A DNA stretch of 64,000 nucleotides. Source: Pseudomonas sp. sp1636. GTDB taxonomy: Bacteria > Pseudomonadota > Gammaproteobacteria > Pseudomonadales > Pseudomonadaceae. Shown here in pieces: positions 8,659 to 17,034 of the stretch; within the stretch, counting starts at the first letter, position 1; every line of letters begins with the position of its first letter. The position numbers and the translations under genes were made by a program. The stretch spans positions 186,001 through 250,000 of the forward strand of contig NZ_JARRAB010000002.1 of the NCBI RefSeq assembly GCF_030376615.1. The letters are read 5' to 3'. The notes beneath the pieces were generated by a model, which ran no database searches, was not told the origin of the DNA, and worked only from the letters and a program-made list of their open reading frames with translations.

Positions 8659-9198
8659 ATGAGCCACAAGGCCGAGGCGCAATTTGCGCCGTTGAATATT
8701 GCCGTGCTGACCGTCAGCGATACCCGTACTCAGGAAACCGACACCTCCGGTCAGTTGTTCGTCGACCGTCTGCAGGCCGCTGGGCATGTCCTGGCGGCGC
8801 GAGTGTTGCTCAAGGACGACTTGTACAAGATCCGCGCCCAGGTCGCGACCTGGATTGCCGACGACGGCGTGCAGGTGGTGCTGATCACCGGCGGCACCGG
8901 CTTTACCGGTCGTGACAGTACCCCGGAAGCCGTGGCTTGCCTGCTGGACAAGCAGGTGGACGGCTTCGGCGAGCTGTTCCGGCAGATTTCCGCGGTCGAT
9001 ATCGGCACTTCGACCATTCAGTCCCGCGCGCTGGCCGGCATGGCCAACAGCACCCTGGTGTGCTGTCTGCCGGGTTCGACCAATGCTTGTCGCACCGCTT
9101 GGGATGGCATCCTCGGCGAGCAGCTCGACGCCCGGCATGGCCCCTGCAACTTCGTCGCCCACCTGAAACAGATGGCCGCCTGCGAGAGCCGCGGATGA
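8659..9198 (+). CDS. moaB: Molybdopterin adenylyltransferase-type protein MoaB
   Basis: MoaB/MogA-fold protein of molybdopterin synthesis, proposed to adenylate molybdopterin before metal insertion. The family motif [16 protein letters not shown] is at about residues 77-92, followed by a conserved segment that includes [12 protein letters not shown]. It has 179 residues, the normal length. The ATG at 8659 follows GGAAG. The stop overlaps the moeA start by four bases (ATGA), so the two are translationally coupled. Confidence 0.94.
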   Translation: MSHKAEAQFAPLNIAVLTVSDTRTQETDTSGQLFVDRLQAAGHVLAARVLLKDDLYKIRAQVATWIADDGVQVVLITGGTGFTGRDSTPEAVACLLDKQVDGFGELFRQISAVDIGTSTIQSRALAGMANSTLVCCLPGSTNACRTAWDGILGEQLDARHGPCNFVAHLKQMAACESRG

Positions 9199-10409
9199 GT
9201 GGCGGCGAGCAGCCCGGCCTGCTGCCGGTCGAGGCGGCGCTGCAGCGCTTGCTGGCCCTGGCCGAGGCGATGCCGGTCGCTGATAACGAGCGGGTAGCGC
9301 TGGCCGACGCCGACGGCCGGGTGCTGGCCGAACCGCTGATTGCCGGGCTGGACTTGCCGCCCTGGGCCAATAGTGCGATGGACGGTTACGCCCTGTGCCT
9401 GGCCGACTGGACGGGCGAGCCGCTGCGGGTGAGCCAGCGGATCCAGGCCGGCAACGCGCCGCAGCCGCTGCAGCCCGGCAGTTGTGCGCGGATCTTCACC
9501 GGCGCGCCGCTGCCGGCCGGGGCCGATACGGTGGAAATGCAGGAAAACGTGGTGGTCGAGGCGGATGGCCGGGTGCGTTTTAGCGAGCCATTGCGCCTCG
9601 CTCAGAACGTGCGGGCACAGGGCCAGGAAACCCGCCTCGGTGAGCATCTGTTGCCGGCGGGGACGCGCCTCGGGCCGATCGAACTGGGCTTGGCGGCCTC
9701 GCTGGGGATCGTCGAACTGAGTGTGCGCCGGCGTCTGCGGGTGGCGGTGCTGTCCACCGGCGACGAATTGGTCGAGCCGGGCTTGCCGCTGGGGGCGGGG
9801 CAGATCTACAACAGCAATCGCCGTCTGCTGATGGCCTGGTTGCAGCGCCTCGGCTGTGCGGTGGTGGATGGCGGCATCCTTGCCGATGACCTGGAGTCAA
9901 CCCGCGCGGCGTTGGCGGCGTTGAGCGATGTCGATCTGATTCTGTCCACCGGTGGGGTGTCGGTGGGCGAGGCGGACTTTCTCGGCGTGGCGCTGCGCGA
10001 AGAGGGCCAGTTGGCCCTCTGGAAGCTGGCGATCAAACCGGGCAAGCCGCTGACCTGCGGGCAGTTTCGCGGCGTGCCGGTGATCGGCCTGCCGGGCAAT
10101 CCGGGCTCGACCCTGGTGACGTTCGGCCTGCTGGCGCGACCCTATCTGCTGCGCCGCATGGGTGTGCAACGGGTCGAGCCGCTGGGCTTTGCGCTGCCCG
10201 CCGGTTTCACCTGGAGCAAACCGGGCAAACGCCGCGAGTACCTGCGTGCGCGTCTGCAGAATGGTCGCGTGGTGCTGCATCCCAACCAGAGTTCCGGCGT
10301 ATTGCGCAGCGCCGCCTGGGCCGAGGGCTTGGCCGAGGTGCTGGAGGGCACGACCCTGGCCGAGGGCGATAGTCTGCGCTTTATCCCGCTGAGTGAGATT
10401 CTCGGGTAG
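9195..10409 (+). CDS. moeA: Molybdopterin molybdenumtransferase MoeA
   Basis: Inserts molybdate into adenylated molybdopterin. All four MoeA regions are visible in 404 residues: the N-terminal segment with ANSAMDGYAL, the beta domain with FTGAPLPAGADTVEMQE, the MogA-like domain (VAVLSTGDELVEPG, STGGVSVGEADF, KPGKPLTCG, GLPGNPGS), and the C-terminal beta-barrel. It begins inside the moaB stop codon and is the last gene of the moaB-moeA pair. It converges on the AraC-type regulator gene, with a palindromic repeat between them. Confidence 0.96.
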   Translation: MSGGEQPGLLPVEAALQRLLALAEAMPVADNERVALADADGRVLAEPLIAGLDLPPWANSAMDGYALCLADWTGEPLRVSQRIQAGNAPQPLQPGSCARIFTGAPLPAGADTVEMQENVVVEADGRVRFSEPLRLAQNVRAQGQETRLGEHLLPAGTRLGPIELGLAASLGIVELSVRRRLRVAVLSTGDELVEPGLPLGAGQIYNSNRRLLMAWLQRLGCAVVDGGILADDLESTRAALAALSDVDLILSTGGVSVGEADFLGVALREEGQLALWKLAIKPGKPLTCGQFRGVPVIGLPGNPGSTLVTFGLLARPYLLRRMGVQRVEPLGFALPAGFTWSKPGKRREYLRARLQNGRVVLHPNQSSGVLRSAAWAEGLAEVLEGTTLAEGDSLRFIPLSEILG

Positions 10410-10447
10410 CGCTGGGCAGATAGCGCGCGGCGTGTCGGCGAACTAAG

Positions 10448-10473
10448 CGGTGGGCTGAAGCCCCCCCCTACGG
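10448..10473. repeat. Palindromic intergenic repeat, copy 1
   Basis: CGGTGGGCTGAAGC followed by a C-run and CTACGGG forms an imperfect hairpin (GGTGGG against GCCCCCC). A close relative lies at 14838-14860; the shared pattern is CGGTGGGCYGAARCCC. It overlaps the stop codon of the AraC-type gene and sits between convergent genes, so it may help end both transcripts. Confidence 0.5.
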
Positions 10474-11499
10474 GTTCTGCGCCTGGCGCTGGTTCTCGCG
10501 AAACTGTCCCGGCGTCTGGCCGGTCCAGCCCTTGAAGCTGCGGTGGAAGGAGCGCGATTCGGTGAAGCCCAGGTAGCTGGCGATGTCCTGGATCGCCAGG
10601 TCGCTGCGCAGCAGGTAGTGCTCGGCCAGTTCCTGGCGCAGTTGGTCGAGGATCTGCTGGTAGCTGGTGTCGGCCTGTTGCAGGTGACGCTGCAGGGTGC
10701 GTAGCGTCATGTTGAATTTCTCCGCCACCCGTTCCTTGCGTGGCAGCCCGTCCTTGAGCAGCAGGCGCAGGGCGTTCTTGACCCGCAGCGGTAGCGCTTC
10801 GTGCTCGTCCAGGCCGGCCATCAGGTTCAGGGCATGCTCTTCCAGGGTGCGCAGCAGGTTGGCGTCGGCCTGGCGTAGCGCCAGGCCGAGGTAGTCCAGC
10901 GGCACGATCAGGGCGCTGCAGGGTTGCTCGAAACGGATCGGGCAACCGAACACCGCGCTGTACTCGGCGAGGTTCACGCCCGCGGGCAGGGCGTGTTCGA
11001 ACCAGACTTCTTGCGGCGAGCCTTGCATGTCGGCGATCCAGCGTGCGTAGAGCAGCCAGGACGCCAGCACGTCTTCGACCATGTGTCGGCGGATCTGTGC
11101 GCTCTGGTGGCGGCAGCTCCAGATCAGTTTGACGTGATCGGTTGCCGCCTCGATCCGGCTGACGCCCATATCGCCCACCAATTTTTCGTAGGGCACGATG
11201 CGGCTCATGGCTTCGCCGAGAGTGGCGCAGTTCATGGTGATATAGCCGAGCACGCTCCACGAGCCGGGTTGCACGAAACGGGCGCAATGCAGGCCGAACA
11301 GCGGGTCGCCGGAGACCTCGATCAGGTGCTGGAGCAGGCGCTCATGGGCTGCGCCGGGAATGCGCTTGCCGTTGTCGCCGAGGTCGTCGGCCTGCACGCC
11401 AGCGGCGGCCAGCGCCCGATCGATATCCAGGCCAAGCTGTTCGGCATGGCGCAGGTGCTTGAGCAGGACGGGAACCGAGGTGTAGCCGAGAGTCTGCAT
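10468..11499 (-). CDS. AraC-family transcriptional regulator
   Basis: 343-residue regulator with an N-terminal effector domain of the type found in OruR/ArgR-like AraC proteins and a C-terminal double helix-turn-helix (LAIQDIASYLGFTESRSFHR, then the family sequence FKGWTGQTPGQFR). It is divergent from the alkyl-DHAP-synthase-like operon across 125 bases, so the most likely targets are that operon and itself. The effector is unknown; an alkylglycerol or its phosphate would fit the operon hypothesis. No strong ribosome binding site precedes the ATG. Confidence 0.85.
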   Translation of the reverse strand: MQTLGYTSVPVLLKHLRHAEQLGLDIDRALAAAGVQADDLGDNGKRIPGAAHERLLQHLIEVSGDPLFGLHCARFVQPGSWSVLGYITMNCATLGEAMSRIVPYEKLVGDMGVSRIEAATDHVKLIWSCRHQSAQIRRHMVEDVLASWLLYARWIADMQGSPQEVWFEHALPAGVNLAEYSAVFGCPIRFEQPCSALIVPLDYLGLALRQADANLLRTLEEHALNLMAGLDEHEALPLRVKNALRLLLKDGLPRKERVAEKFNMTLRTLQRHLQQADTSYQQILDQLRQELAEHYLLRSDLAIQDIASYLGFTESRSFHRSFKGWTGQTPGQFRENQRQAQNP

Positions 11500-11624
11500 T
11501 ATGGTCTTATTCGCAATGGCTTGATTGGCGATAGCGCCTGTCCCGATTCGACAGTGACGTCGGGCAGCGGCCGGCTAGTATAGGCAGCCATTGAGTGTGA
11601 TCGGAATATCCAGGGGAGAGGCTG
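11500..11624. promoter_or_regulatory. Divergent control region of the AraC gene and AGPS-like operon
   Basis: TAGTAT at 11576-11581 is a possible -10 for the rightward operon; no clear -35 is seen (AGTGAC at about the right distance), consistent with activator dependence. An imperfect inverted repeat, TGTCCCGA ... TCGGGCA, covers about 11539-11566, just upstream, and is a candidate regulator site. All of this is inference from position. Confidence 0.35.
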
Positions 11625-13220
11625 ATGCGACGTTGGAACGGCTGGGGCGATGAGGCAACAGTGGTGGAATTGCCGAGTCATGGCGAGGCCTTTCTTGCCG
11701 AATTGGTTGGGCCGGGCCAGGCACTGGCCGATGCCAGCCTGGAGCAGGTGCTGGCCAAGGTGCCGGTTTCACGTTTGCCGGCCCACCCCCTGGTCTGCCT
11801 GCGCGCCGAGGATCGCCTGCGCCATGCCCGTGGCCAGAGTCTGGCGGATTGGCTGGCGATGCGCTCCGGCGAGTTCGGCGTATTTCCCGATGGCGTCGCC
11901 TACCCGGAGAGCGCCGCGCAGATTCGCGAGTTGCTGGTCTGGGCCAGCCGGCACGACCTGACCGTGATTCCTTATGGCGGCGGAACTTCGGTGGCCGGGC
12001 ATATCAACCCGCCAGTCAGTGACAAGCCGGTGCTGACCCTGTCGCTGGAGCGCATGGGCAAGTTGATCGAGATCGACGACGACAGCCTGATCGCCACGTT
12101 CGGTCCCGGCGCCAATGGTCCGCAGGTGGAAAGCCAGTTGCGGGCCCAGGGCTACACCCTCGGCCATTTCCCGCAATCCTGGGAGCTGTCGACCCTCGGC
12201 GGCTGGGTCGCCAGTCGTTCCAGTGGCCAGCAGTCGCTGCGTTACGGACGGATCGAACAATTGTTCGCCGGCGGCAAGGTCGAGACGTTTGCCGGCACCC
12301 TGGAAATTCCGACCTTCCCGGCTTCCGCCGCCGGCCCCGACCTGCGTGAGCTGCTGATGGGTTCGGAAGGGCGCTTCGGCATCATCTCCGAGGTCAAGGT
12401 GCGCATCAGTCGCCTGGCCGAGCAGGAACACTTCTACGCGGTGTTCATGCCCAACTGGCAGCAGGCGTTGACCGGTATCCGCAGCCTGGCCCAGGCGCGT
12501 GTGCCGCTGTCCATGCTGCGCCTGTCCAATGCCATCGAAACCACAACCCAACTGGCCCTGGCCGGGCACCCGCAACAAATCGCCTGGCTGGAGAAATACC
12601 TGGCCCTGCGCGGTGCCGGCGACGGCAAGTGCATGCTGACTTTTGGCGTGACCGGCAGCCGCATGCAGAATGGCGCTTCGCTGAAGCAGGCCAAGCGCCT
12701 GCTGAAAGGCTTCGGCGGCGTGTTCAGCGGCACCCTGCTGGGCAAGAAGTGGGCGGAGAACCGTTTTCGTTTCCCCTACCTGCGCCATGGCCTGTGGAGC
12801 GCCGGCTACGCGGTGGACACCCTGGAAACCGCCACCGACTGGAGCAATGTCGACAGCCTGCTGAACAAGGTTGAAGCCAGCCTGCGCGATGGCTTGAACG
12901 AAGAAGGCGAGCGGGTGCATGTGTTCACTCACTTGTCCCACGTGTATGGCGAGGGATCGAGCATCTACACCACCTACGTGTTCCGCCCCGGCAACAGTTA
13001 CGAGCAGGCCATGCAGCGCTGGCAGAAGCTCAAGCACGCCGCCAGCCGAACCATCGCCGATAACGGCGGCACCATTAGCCATCAGCACGGCGTCGGCCGC
13101 GATCACGCGGCCTACCTCGCGGTGGAAAAGGGCGAGCTGGGCATGGCGGCGCTCAAGGCCTTGGCCGCGCATTTCGACCCGGAGCAGCGCCTGGCTCCCG
13201 GCGTGTTGCTTGAGCAATGA
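11625..13220 (+). CDS. FAD-binding oxidase resembling alkyl-dihydroxyacetonephosphate synthase (AGPS)
   Basis: 531-residue flavoprotein of the vanillyl-alcohol-oxidase fold. It opens with MRRWNGWG, like the start of the conserved core in eukaryotic AGPS, and keeps PYGGGTSV (117-123), ELSTLGGWV (187-195), GSEGRFGIISE (247-256), a YLRHG...SAGYAVDTLETA region (385-403) and NGGTISHQHGVG (480-491). These align by eye with AGPS better than with D-lactate dehydrogenases, which carry EHG at the last motif. The middle histidine of the AGPS HHH triad is Gln here (H486-Q487-H488). No signal peptide or membrane helix is present. It is first in an operon with a GlpD-like dehydrogenase and an FGGY kinase. 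Ether-lipid chemistry is inferred; a plain 2-hydroxyacid oxidase remains possible. Confidence 0.75.
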   Translation: MRRWNGWGDEATVVELPSHGEAFLAELVGPGQALADASLEQVLAKVPVSRLPAHPLVCLRAEDRLRHARGQSLADWLAMRSGEFGVFPDGVAYPESAAQIRELLVWASRHDLTVIPYGGGTSVAGHINPPVSDKPVLTLSLERMGKLIEIDDDSLIATFGPGANGPQVESQLRAQGYTLGHFPQSWELSTLGGWVASRSSGQQSLRYGRIEQLFAGGKVETFAGTLEIPTFPASAAGPDLRELLMGSEGRFGIISEVKVRISRLAEQEHFYAVFMPNWQQALTGIRSLAQARVPLSMLRLSNAIETTTQLALAGHPQQIAWLEKYLALRGAGDGKCMLTFGVTGSRMQNGASLKQAKRLLKGFGGVFSGTLLGKKWAENRFRFPYLRHGLWSAGYAVDTLETATDWSNVDSLLNKVEASLRDGLNEEGERVHVFTHLSHVYGEGSSIYTTYVFRPGNSYEQAMQRWQKLKHAASRTIADNGGTISHQHGVGRDHAAYLAVEKGELGMAALKALAAHFDPEQRLAPGVLLEQ

Positions 13221-14815
13221 CGATGCCCGCCTGGAACGCCGCCTGGCGCGAGCCTGCGCTCGCCGAGCTGGCGGCGCGCGAGTGGGATCTGATCGTCATC
13301 GGTGGCGGCATCAGCGGCGCCGGGATTCTCCGCGAGGCGGCGCGGCGTGGCTGGACATGCCTGCTGCTGGAGCAGCGCGACTTCGCCTGGGGCACCTCCA
13401 GCCGCTCGTCGAAGATGGTGCATGGCGGCCTGCGTTACATCGCCAAAGGCCAGTTCGGCCTGACCCGCGACTCGGTGCGCGAACGCCAGCGCCTGCTGCA
13501 GGAAGCCCCCGGGCTGGTCGATTCGCTGAGCTTCATGATGGCGCATTACCAGGGGCAGTTTCCCGGGCCGCGAGTGTTCGGCGGCCTGTTGGCGCTGTAC
13601 GACGCCCTGGCGGGCAAACGTAATCACCTGTACTACCCGTTGCAGGAACTGCGCTATCTGGCGCCGGGCCTCAAGCAAGACGGCCTGCTCGGCGGCACGC
13701 GCTTCTTCGATGCGGTGACCGATGACGCCCGCCTGGTCATGCGCGTGCTCGGCGAGGCGCGCGGCGACGGCGGCGAGGCGCTCAACGGGGTCAAGGTGAT
13801 CGAGTTGTTGCGCGACAATGGCCGGGTGGTCGGCTTGCTCGCCGAGGATCGCGAAAGCGGCCGCCGTTTCAATTTTCGCAGTCGGGTCGTGGCCCAGGCC
13901 ACCGGCGCCTGGACGGATCGGTTGCGTGCTGCAACCGGCAGCGAGCATATCCGTCCGTTGCGTGGTAGCCACTTGCTGCTGCCAGCCTGGCGCCTGCCGG
14001 TGGCCCATGCCTTCAGCTTCATGCACGGCGCGGATCGGCGCCCGGTGTTCGTCTTCCCCTGGGAAGGCGCGACCGTGGTCGGCACCACCGATCTCGATCA
14101 CCCGGATCCGCTGGATCGGGAAGCGCGAATCAGCGCCGAGGAGGTGGATTACCTGCTGCTGGCCTGCGCCCAGCAGTTTCCCGCTGCCGCGATCAAGGCC
14201 AGCGACGTGCTGTCGACCTGGGCCGGGGTGCGGCCGGTGGTCAGCGACGGCGCCGCCGGACGTAAACCCTCGGACGAGAAGCGTGAACACGCGCTGTGGT
14301 GCGAGCCCGGTTGCGTGACCCTGGCCGGCGGCAAGCTGACCACCTTTCGCCTGCTCGCCCTGGAAGTGCTGGCGGCCTGCGCGCCCATGCTCGGGCGCCG
14401 CGTGGAGGATCACGGAGCGGCGACCTTTGTCCCGTTGCCCAGCCAACCTATGGCGCCGCTCAGCCACGCCCAGCACAAGCGCCTACTGGGCCGGTATGGC
14501 CGGGCGTTGCCGCAGTTGCTGGCGTTGGTCGAACAACTGGGTGCCGAGCAGGCGGTCGGCACTTACACGCTCTGGGCTGAACTGGCCTGGGCGGCCGAGC
14601 AGGAGTTGGTGCTGCACCTGGACGATCTGCTGCTGCGCCGCACCCGTCTGGGCCTGCTGCTGGCGAACGGCGCCGCCGCCGAGCTGCCGAAAATCCGTGC
14701 GCTGTGTCAGGCGCGCCTGGGTTGGGACGATGAGCGCTGGGAGCGGGAGCAGTGCGACTATCTGGCGCTCTGGCGCAGCTGTTACAGCCTGCCGCAGAAT
14801 TGCGAACGCGTGTAG
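13217..14815 (+). CDS. GlpD-like FAD-dependent glycerol-3-phosphate dehydrogenase
   Basis: 532-residue flavoenzyme of the GlpD family, which oxidises glycerol 3-phosphate to dihydroxyacetone phosphate and passes electrons to quinone. The FAD Rossmann motif IGGGISGAGILREAA is at residues 28-42, followed by SSRSSKMVHGGLRY, VFPWEG, VGTTDLDH, AGVRPVV and GGKLTTFR, all GlpD hallmarks. It overlaps the upstream gene by four bases (ATGA). No glpF, glpK or glpR of the ordinary glycerol regulon is nearby, so this is probably a paralogue with a different polyol-phosphate substrate, such as an O-alkylglycerol phosphate. Substrate choice cannot be settled by eye. Confidence 0.88.
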   Translation: MTMPAWNAAWREPALAELAAREWDLIVIGGGISGAGILREAARRGWTCLLLEQRDFAWGTSSRSSKMVHGGLRYIAKGQFGLTRDSVRERQRLLQEAPGLVDSLSFMMAHYQGQFPGPRVFGGLLALYDALAGKRNHLYYPLQELRYLAPGLKQDGLLGGTRFFDAVTDDARLVMRVLGEARGDGGEALNGVKVIELLRDNGRVVGLLAEDRESGRRFNFRSRVVAQATGAWTDRLRAATGSEHIRPLRGSHLLLPAWRLPVAHAFSFMHGADRRPVFVFPWEGATVVGTTDLDHPDPLDREARISAEEVDYLLLACAQQFPAAAIKASDVLSTWAGVRPVVSDGAAGRKPSDEKREHALWCEPGCVTLAGGKLTTFRLLALEVLAACAPMLGRRVEDHGAATFVPLPSQPMAPLSHAQHKRLLGRYGRALPQLLALVEQLGAEQAVGTYTLWAELAWAAEQELVLHLDDLLLRRTRLGLLLANGAAAELPKIRALCQARLGWDDERWEREQCDYLALWRSCYSLPQNCERV

Positions 14816-14837
14816 GGGTGATCGGCGGCGCATGCCT

Positions 14838-14860
14838 CGGTGGGCCGAAACCCACCCTAA
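14838..14860. repeat. Palindromic intergenic repeat, copy 2
   Basis: CGGTGGGCCGAAACCCACC forms a 6-bp perfect hairpin (GGTGGG/CCCACC). It matches the element at 10448-10473. It lies inside the 122-base gap between the GlpD-like and kinase genes, where it may reduce readthrough or stabilise the upstream mRNA. Confidence 0.55.
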
Positions 14861-14937
14861 ACAGTTGGTACGGCCTGCCAGGTGTCCGGTAGCCCGGCCT
14901 TGCAGGCGACTGCACACATGATAAGAAGGACTGTGCC

Positions 14938-16497
14938 TTGAGCGAAAAAAGCTACCTGCTGGCCATCGATAACGGCACCCAGAGCGTGCGGGCGCTGTTG
15001 TTCGACCTGCACGGCAACCTGGTCGGCAAGGGCAAGGTGGAACTCGAAGCCTACTACTCCACTCAACCCGGCTGGGCCGAGCAGGATCCTGAGTATTACT
15101 GGGCCAGCCTGGGCGAGGCCTGCAAGCGGCTGTGGGCGCAGGTGGATATCGACCGTAGCCTGATCAAGGGCGTGGCGTTGACCACCCAGCGCGGCACGCT
15201 GATCCATGTCGATGCGCAGGGCCAGCCGCTGCGCCCGGCGATCCTCTGGCTGGATCAGCGGCAGGCCGAGGTGCGGGGGCGGATCAAGGGGCCCTGGGGC
15301 TGGCTGTTCAAGCTGATCGGCGCGCAACAGGCGGTCGACCATTTTCGTGCTCAGGCCGAGATCAATTGGGTCGCGCAGAACCAGCCGGAGATCTGGGCGC
15401 AAACCGATAAAGTCCTGCTGCTTTCCGGCTTTCTCACGCATCGCCTGTGCGGGCGCTTCGTCGATTCGCTGGCCAGTTGCGTCGGTTACCTGCCGTTCGA
15501 TTACAAGCGCTTAAAGTGGGCGGCGCCGCGTGACTGGAAATGGCAGGCCATACCGGTGCGCCGCGAGCAGTTGCCGCAACTCTACCCGCCAGGCGCACGG
15601 CTCGGCACTGTCAGCGCCGCCGCCAGCCGCCACACCGGGATTCCCGAGGGCTTGCCGCTGATCGCCGCCGGTGCCGACAAGGCCTGCGAGGTACTCGGCG
15701 CCGGTGTGCTGGAGCCGCATGTCGCCTGCCTGTCCTACGGCACCACCGCGACCATTAACACCACGCGGCACCAGTACCTGGAAACCACCGCGTTGATTCC
15801 GCCATACCCGGCGGCGCTCCCCGGGCACTTCAATACCGAGGTGATGATCTACCGCGGCTTCTGGATGGTCAGCTGGTTCAAGCGGGAGTTCGGTCAGCGC
15901 GAGATGCAGCGGGCCAGGGAGTTGGGCGTCGAACCCGAGGCATTGTTCGACGAACTGGTCAACGCCGTGCCGGCCGGCTCCATGGGCCTGATGCTGCAAC
16001 CCTACTGGTCGCCGGGTATCCGTGAACCGGGCCTGGAGGCCAAGGGTTCGATTATCGGTTTTGGCGATGTGCATACCCGCGCGCATATCTATCGCGCCAT
16101 TCTCGAAGGCCTGGCCTACGCCCTGCGCCAAGGCAAGGAGAAGATCGAAAAACGCTCGGGAACCAGAATCACCCGCCTGCGGGTTTCCGGTGGCGGCTCA
16201 CAGAGCGATGCGGCCATGCAGTTGACCGCCGACATCTTCGGCCTGCCGGCCGAGCGCCCGCATGTCTACGAGACCTCCGGCCTGGGCGCGGCCATCGACT
16301 GTGCGGTGGGCCTCGGCCTGCATCCGGATTTCCCCAGCGCCCTCGCGGCCATGACCCGGGTCGGTCGGGTATTCCAGCCCAACCCGGCCGCGCAACGTAT
16401 CTATCAGCAGCTATATCGCGAGGTTTATCTGCGCATGTACCAGCAACTCAAACCCTTGTATCTGCGCATTCGGGCGATTACCGGCTATCCGGCATAA
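14938..16497 (+). CDS. FGGY-family polyol/carbohydrate kinase
   Basis: 519-residue kinase of the FGGY (glycerol/xylulose kinase) superfamily. The N-terminal phosphate motif LLAIDNGTQSVRALLFD is at residues 7-23, then TTQRGTLIHVD, ILWLDQRQ, and the C-terminal adenosine motif RVSGGGSQSDAAMQLTADI. It is not an ordinary GlpK: the glycerol-kinase substrate signatures differ. The start is TTG at 14938, with AAGGA 8 bases upstream. It is third in the operon after the AGPS-like and GlpD-like genes, so it probably makes the phosphorylated substrate for the GlpD-like enzyme. The natural polyol is unknown. Confidence 0.85.
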   Translation: MSEKSYLLAIDNGTQSVRALLFDLHGNLVGKGKVELEAYYSTQPGWAEQDPEYYWASLGEACKRLWAQVDIDRSLIKGVALTTQRGTLIHVDAQGQPLRPAILWLDQRQAEVRGRIKGPWGWLFKLIGAQQAVDHFRAQAEINWVAQNQPEIWAQTDKVLLLSGFLTHRLCGRFVDSLASCVGYLPFDYKRLKWAAPRDWKWQAIPVRREQLPQLYPPGARLGTVSAAASRHTGIPEGLPLIAAGADKACEVLGAGVLEPHVACLSYGTTATINTTRHQYLETTALIPPYPAALPGHFNTEVMIYRGFWMVSWFKREFGQREMQRARELGVEPEALFDELVNAVPAGSMGLMLQPYWSPGIREPGLEAKGSIIGFGDVHTRAHIYRAILEGLAYALRQGKEKIEKRSGTRITRLRVSGGGSQSDAAMQLTADIFGLPAERPHVYETSGLGAAIDCAVGLGLHPDFPSALAAMTRVGRVFQPNPAAQRIYQQLYREVYLRMYQQLKPLYLRIRAITGYPA

Positions 16498-16674
16498 CCC
16501 GCTGGCCGCGATATATTGTGCCTGCTCGCCGCAGTCGGCGCGCCTCAATCCCGGCATGCTCAGAGGCAGGTGCTTGGTTAAGGTTGAAATGAGCAGCGGC
16601 TAGGCTGCATGCTGTTGGCTGTCACGCATCGTACGTGAAGTCATAAGAGTCACAGAAAGCAGAGGAGTGCGCGC

Positions 16675-17034
16675 TTGAAAATACTGATAGTCGATGATTC
16701 GGCCATGTCCCGAAAACTGGTGATGAAAGCCCTGCCGGTGGAATTACAGGCGGTCGTGACCCAGGCCGCTAACGGTGAGGAAGCCTTGGCGGCTTACCAC
16801 GCCGGCCACGCCGAGGTGATTTTTCTCGATCTGACCATGCCGGTGATGGACGGTTTTCGTACCCTGGAGCAACTCAAGCGCGAGGATGCCAATGCCGTAG
16901 TCATCGTCATCAGCGCCGATATCCAGCCGCAAGCCCAGCAACGCGTGCGCGATCTGGGGGCGGCGGCATTCGTCAAGAAACCGATCACTCCCGAGGCCAT
17001 GCAGGTGGCGCTGCATGACGTAGGGCTGATCTAG
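16675..17034 (+). CDS. CheY-like single-domain response regulator
   Basis: 119-residue stand-alone receiver. Acidic pocket D7/D8, phospho-acceptor D52 (FLDLTMPVMDG), the switch serine in VISAD and the lysine in FVKKPI are all present. No output domain. The TTG start follows GAGGAG 8 bases upstream and puts the first beta strand (KILIVDDS) at residue 2. It is directly followed, with no gap, by a CheC-like phosphatase gene, so the pair probably form a phosphorylation/dephosphorylation unit, with the kinase at 17828 as a likely phosphate donor. Confidence 0.9.
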   Translation: MKILIVDDSAMSRKLVMKALPVELQAVVTQAANGEEALAAYHAGHAEVIFLDLTMPVMDGFRTLEQLKREDANAVVIVISADIQPQAQQRVRDLGAAAFVKKPITPEAMQVALHDVGLI

